Below, piece after piece: positions 32,937 to 33,444 of a stretch of DNA of 33,444 nt. How positions within the stretch are numbered: the stretch's first letter is position 1; each line of letters opens with the position of its first letter. The notes below the pieces were generated by a model that made no database searches, was not told the DNA's origin, and saw nothing but the letters and a program-made list of their open reading frames with translations. Origin of the DNA: JBDTOX01 sp039933015 (lineage in GTDB: Bacteria > Pseudomonadota > Gammaproteobacteria > Burkholderiales > Methylophilaceae); assembly GCA_039933015.1 (NCBI GenBank), contig JBDTOX010000182.1:1-33444 (forward strand), written 5' to 3'. A program made the position numbers and the translations under genes.

Positions 32937-33444
32937 TTAAACCGCCATCAGCTCGGCTTCTTTCACTTGTAGCATTTTATCGATTTCGGCGACATATTTA
33001 TCGGTGAGCTTTTGAATTTCGTCTTGGGCACGACGTTCATCATCCTCACTGATTTCTTTGTCTTTAATCAGCTTCTTCAGCGCGTCATTCGCGTCACGAC
33101 GTACATTGCGTACCCCCACTTTGGCATCTTCGCCTTCGGTTTTAACGACTTTAATCAGTTCCTTACGGCGCTCTTCCGTGAGCATAGGCATGGGAACCCG
33201 AATAACATCGCCATTGGTGGCAGGGTTTAGGCCCAGATCGCTGTCGCGAATGGCTTTCTCCACCTTGGCAACCATGTTTTTTTCGTACGGCTGCACGTTG
33301 ATGGTGCGGGCATCGCCAAGGTTTACATTAGCAACCTGGTTAACCGCAACCATGGAACCATAGTACTCCACCATCACATGATCCAACAGGCCAACATGCG
33401 CACGCCCTGTGCGGACTTTCCCCAAATCACTTCTCAGTGCTTCC
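32937..33444 (-). CDS. frr: Ribosome recycling factor (5' end cut by window edge)
   Basis: The visible 168 residues begin EALRSDLGKVRTGRAHVGLL and end EIDKMLQVKEAELMAV. They include the arginine of the conserved GKVRTGRA segment, the domain II region with VPMPMLTEERRKEL, and the two long helices of domain I. RRF with EF-G splits ribosomes after termination. Full-length proteins have about 185 residues, so roughly 17 are beyond the edge. uppS follows 50 bases downstream, the standard order. Confidence 0.96.
   Translation of the reverse strand, partial: EALRSDLGKVRTGRAHVGLLDHVMVEYYGSMVAVNQVANVNLGDARTINVQPYEKNMVAKVEKAIRDSDLGLNPATNGDVIRVPMPMLTEERRKELIKVVKTEGEDAKVGVRNVRRDANDALKKLIKDKEISEDDERRAQDEIQKLTDKYVAEIDKMLQVKEAELMAV

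Noticed and set aside
1..33444. Mobile elements, prophage, CRISPR or defence genes
   Set aside because: All long coding frames are assigned to core functions; no transposase, integrase, cas-type genes or regularly spaced repeats are visible.

Overview
The window is a chromosomal segment of a Gram-negative bacterium and is almost entirely housekeeping: lipid A and outer-membrane biogenesis, fatty acid and phospholipid synthesis, isoprenoid synthesis, and some DNA metabolism. Gene order (frr-uppS-cdsA-dxr-rseP-bamA-skp-lpxD-fabZ-lpxA-lpxB-rnhB, and yceD-rpmF-plsX-fabH-fabD-fabG-acpP-fabF-pabC-mltG-tmk-holB-pilZ-tatD), moderate GC content by eye and protein character suggest a betaproteobacterium, possibly of the Nitrosomonadales/Methylophilaceae type. 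The taxon is an inference; no rRNA is present to test it.

Layout. 1-1163 (minus): a cyclopropane-fatty-acyl-phospholipid synthase-like methyltransferase cut by the left edge, with a long leader behind a recognisable promoter. 1482-1862: a small secreted protein with a BamE-like look and its own terminator. 1921-7356 (minus): a compact run of PhnP-like phosphodiesterase, tatD, pilZ, holB, tmk, mltG and pabC, with genes touching or overlapping. 7357-7737: a gene-free AT-rich spacer with DnaA-box-like words and stem-loops. 7738-13929 (minus): fabF, acpP, fabG, fabD, fabH, plsX, rpmF and yceD, read from a strong sigma70-type promoter in front of yceD. A terminator-like hairpin sits between rpmF and plsX, and acpP has a probable promoter of its own.

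14008-21675 (plus): a divergent block that starts with a two-subunit pyruvate carboxylase (pycA, pycB), whose extended -10 promoter overlaps the yceD promoter. A clear terminator follows pycB. Then come maf, a secreted DUF4139 protein, an unusual RsmI-family methyltransferase paralogue started by an overlapping TTG, and an NfeD-type membrane serine protease.

21696-33444 (minus): rnhB, lpxB, lpxA, fabZ, lpxD, skp, bamA, rseP, dxr, cdsA, uppS and frr (cut by the right edge). This block joins isoprenoid synthesis (dxr), the undecaprenyl carrier (uppS), CDP-diacylglycerol (cdsA), envelope-stress proteolysis (rseP), outer-membrane protein assembly (bamA, skp) and lipid A synthesis (lpxD, lpxA, lpxB, with fabZ at the branch with fatty acid synthesis).

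I see no prophage, insertion sequence, CRISPR array, tRNA or rRNA, and no convincing new multi-gene system. The points most worth a second look are regulatory: the interlocked pycA/yceD promoters, the rpmF-plsX hairpin, the acpP promoter inside an inverted repeat, the long cfa leader with an overlapping small reading frame, and the DnaA-box-like cluster. The uncharacterised pair DUF4139 plus RsmI-like paralogue is the best candidate for unknown biochemistry.
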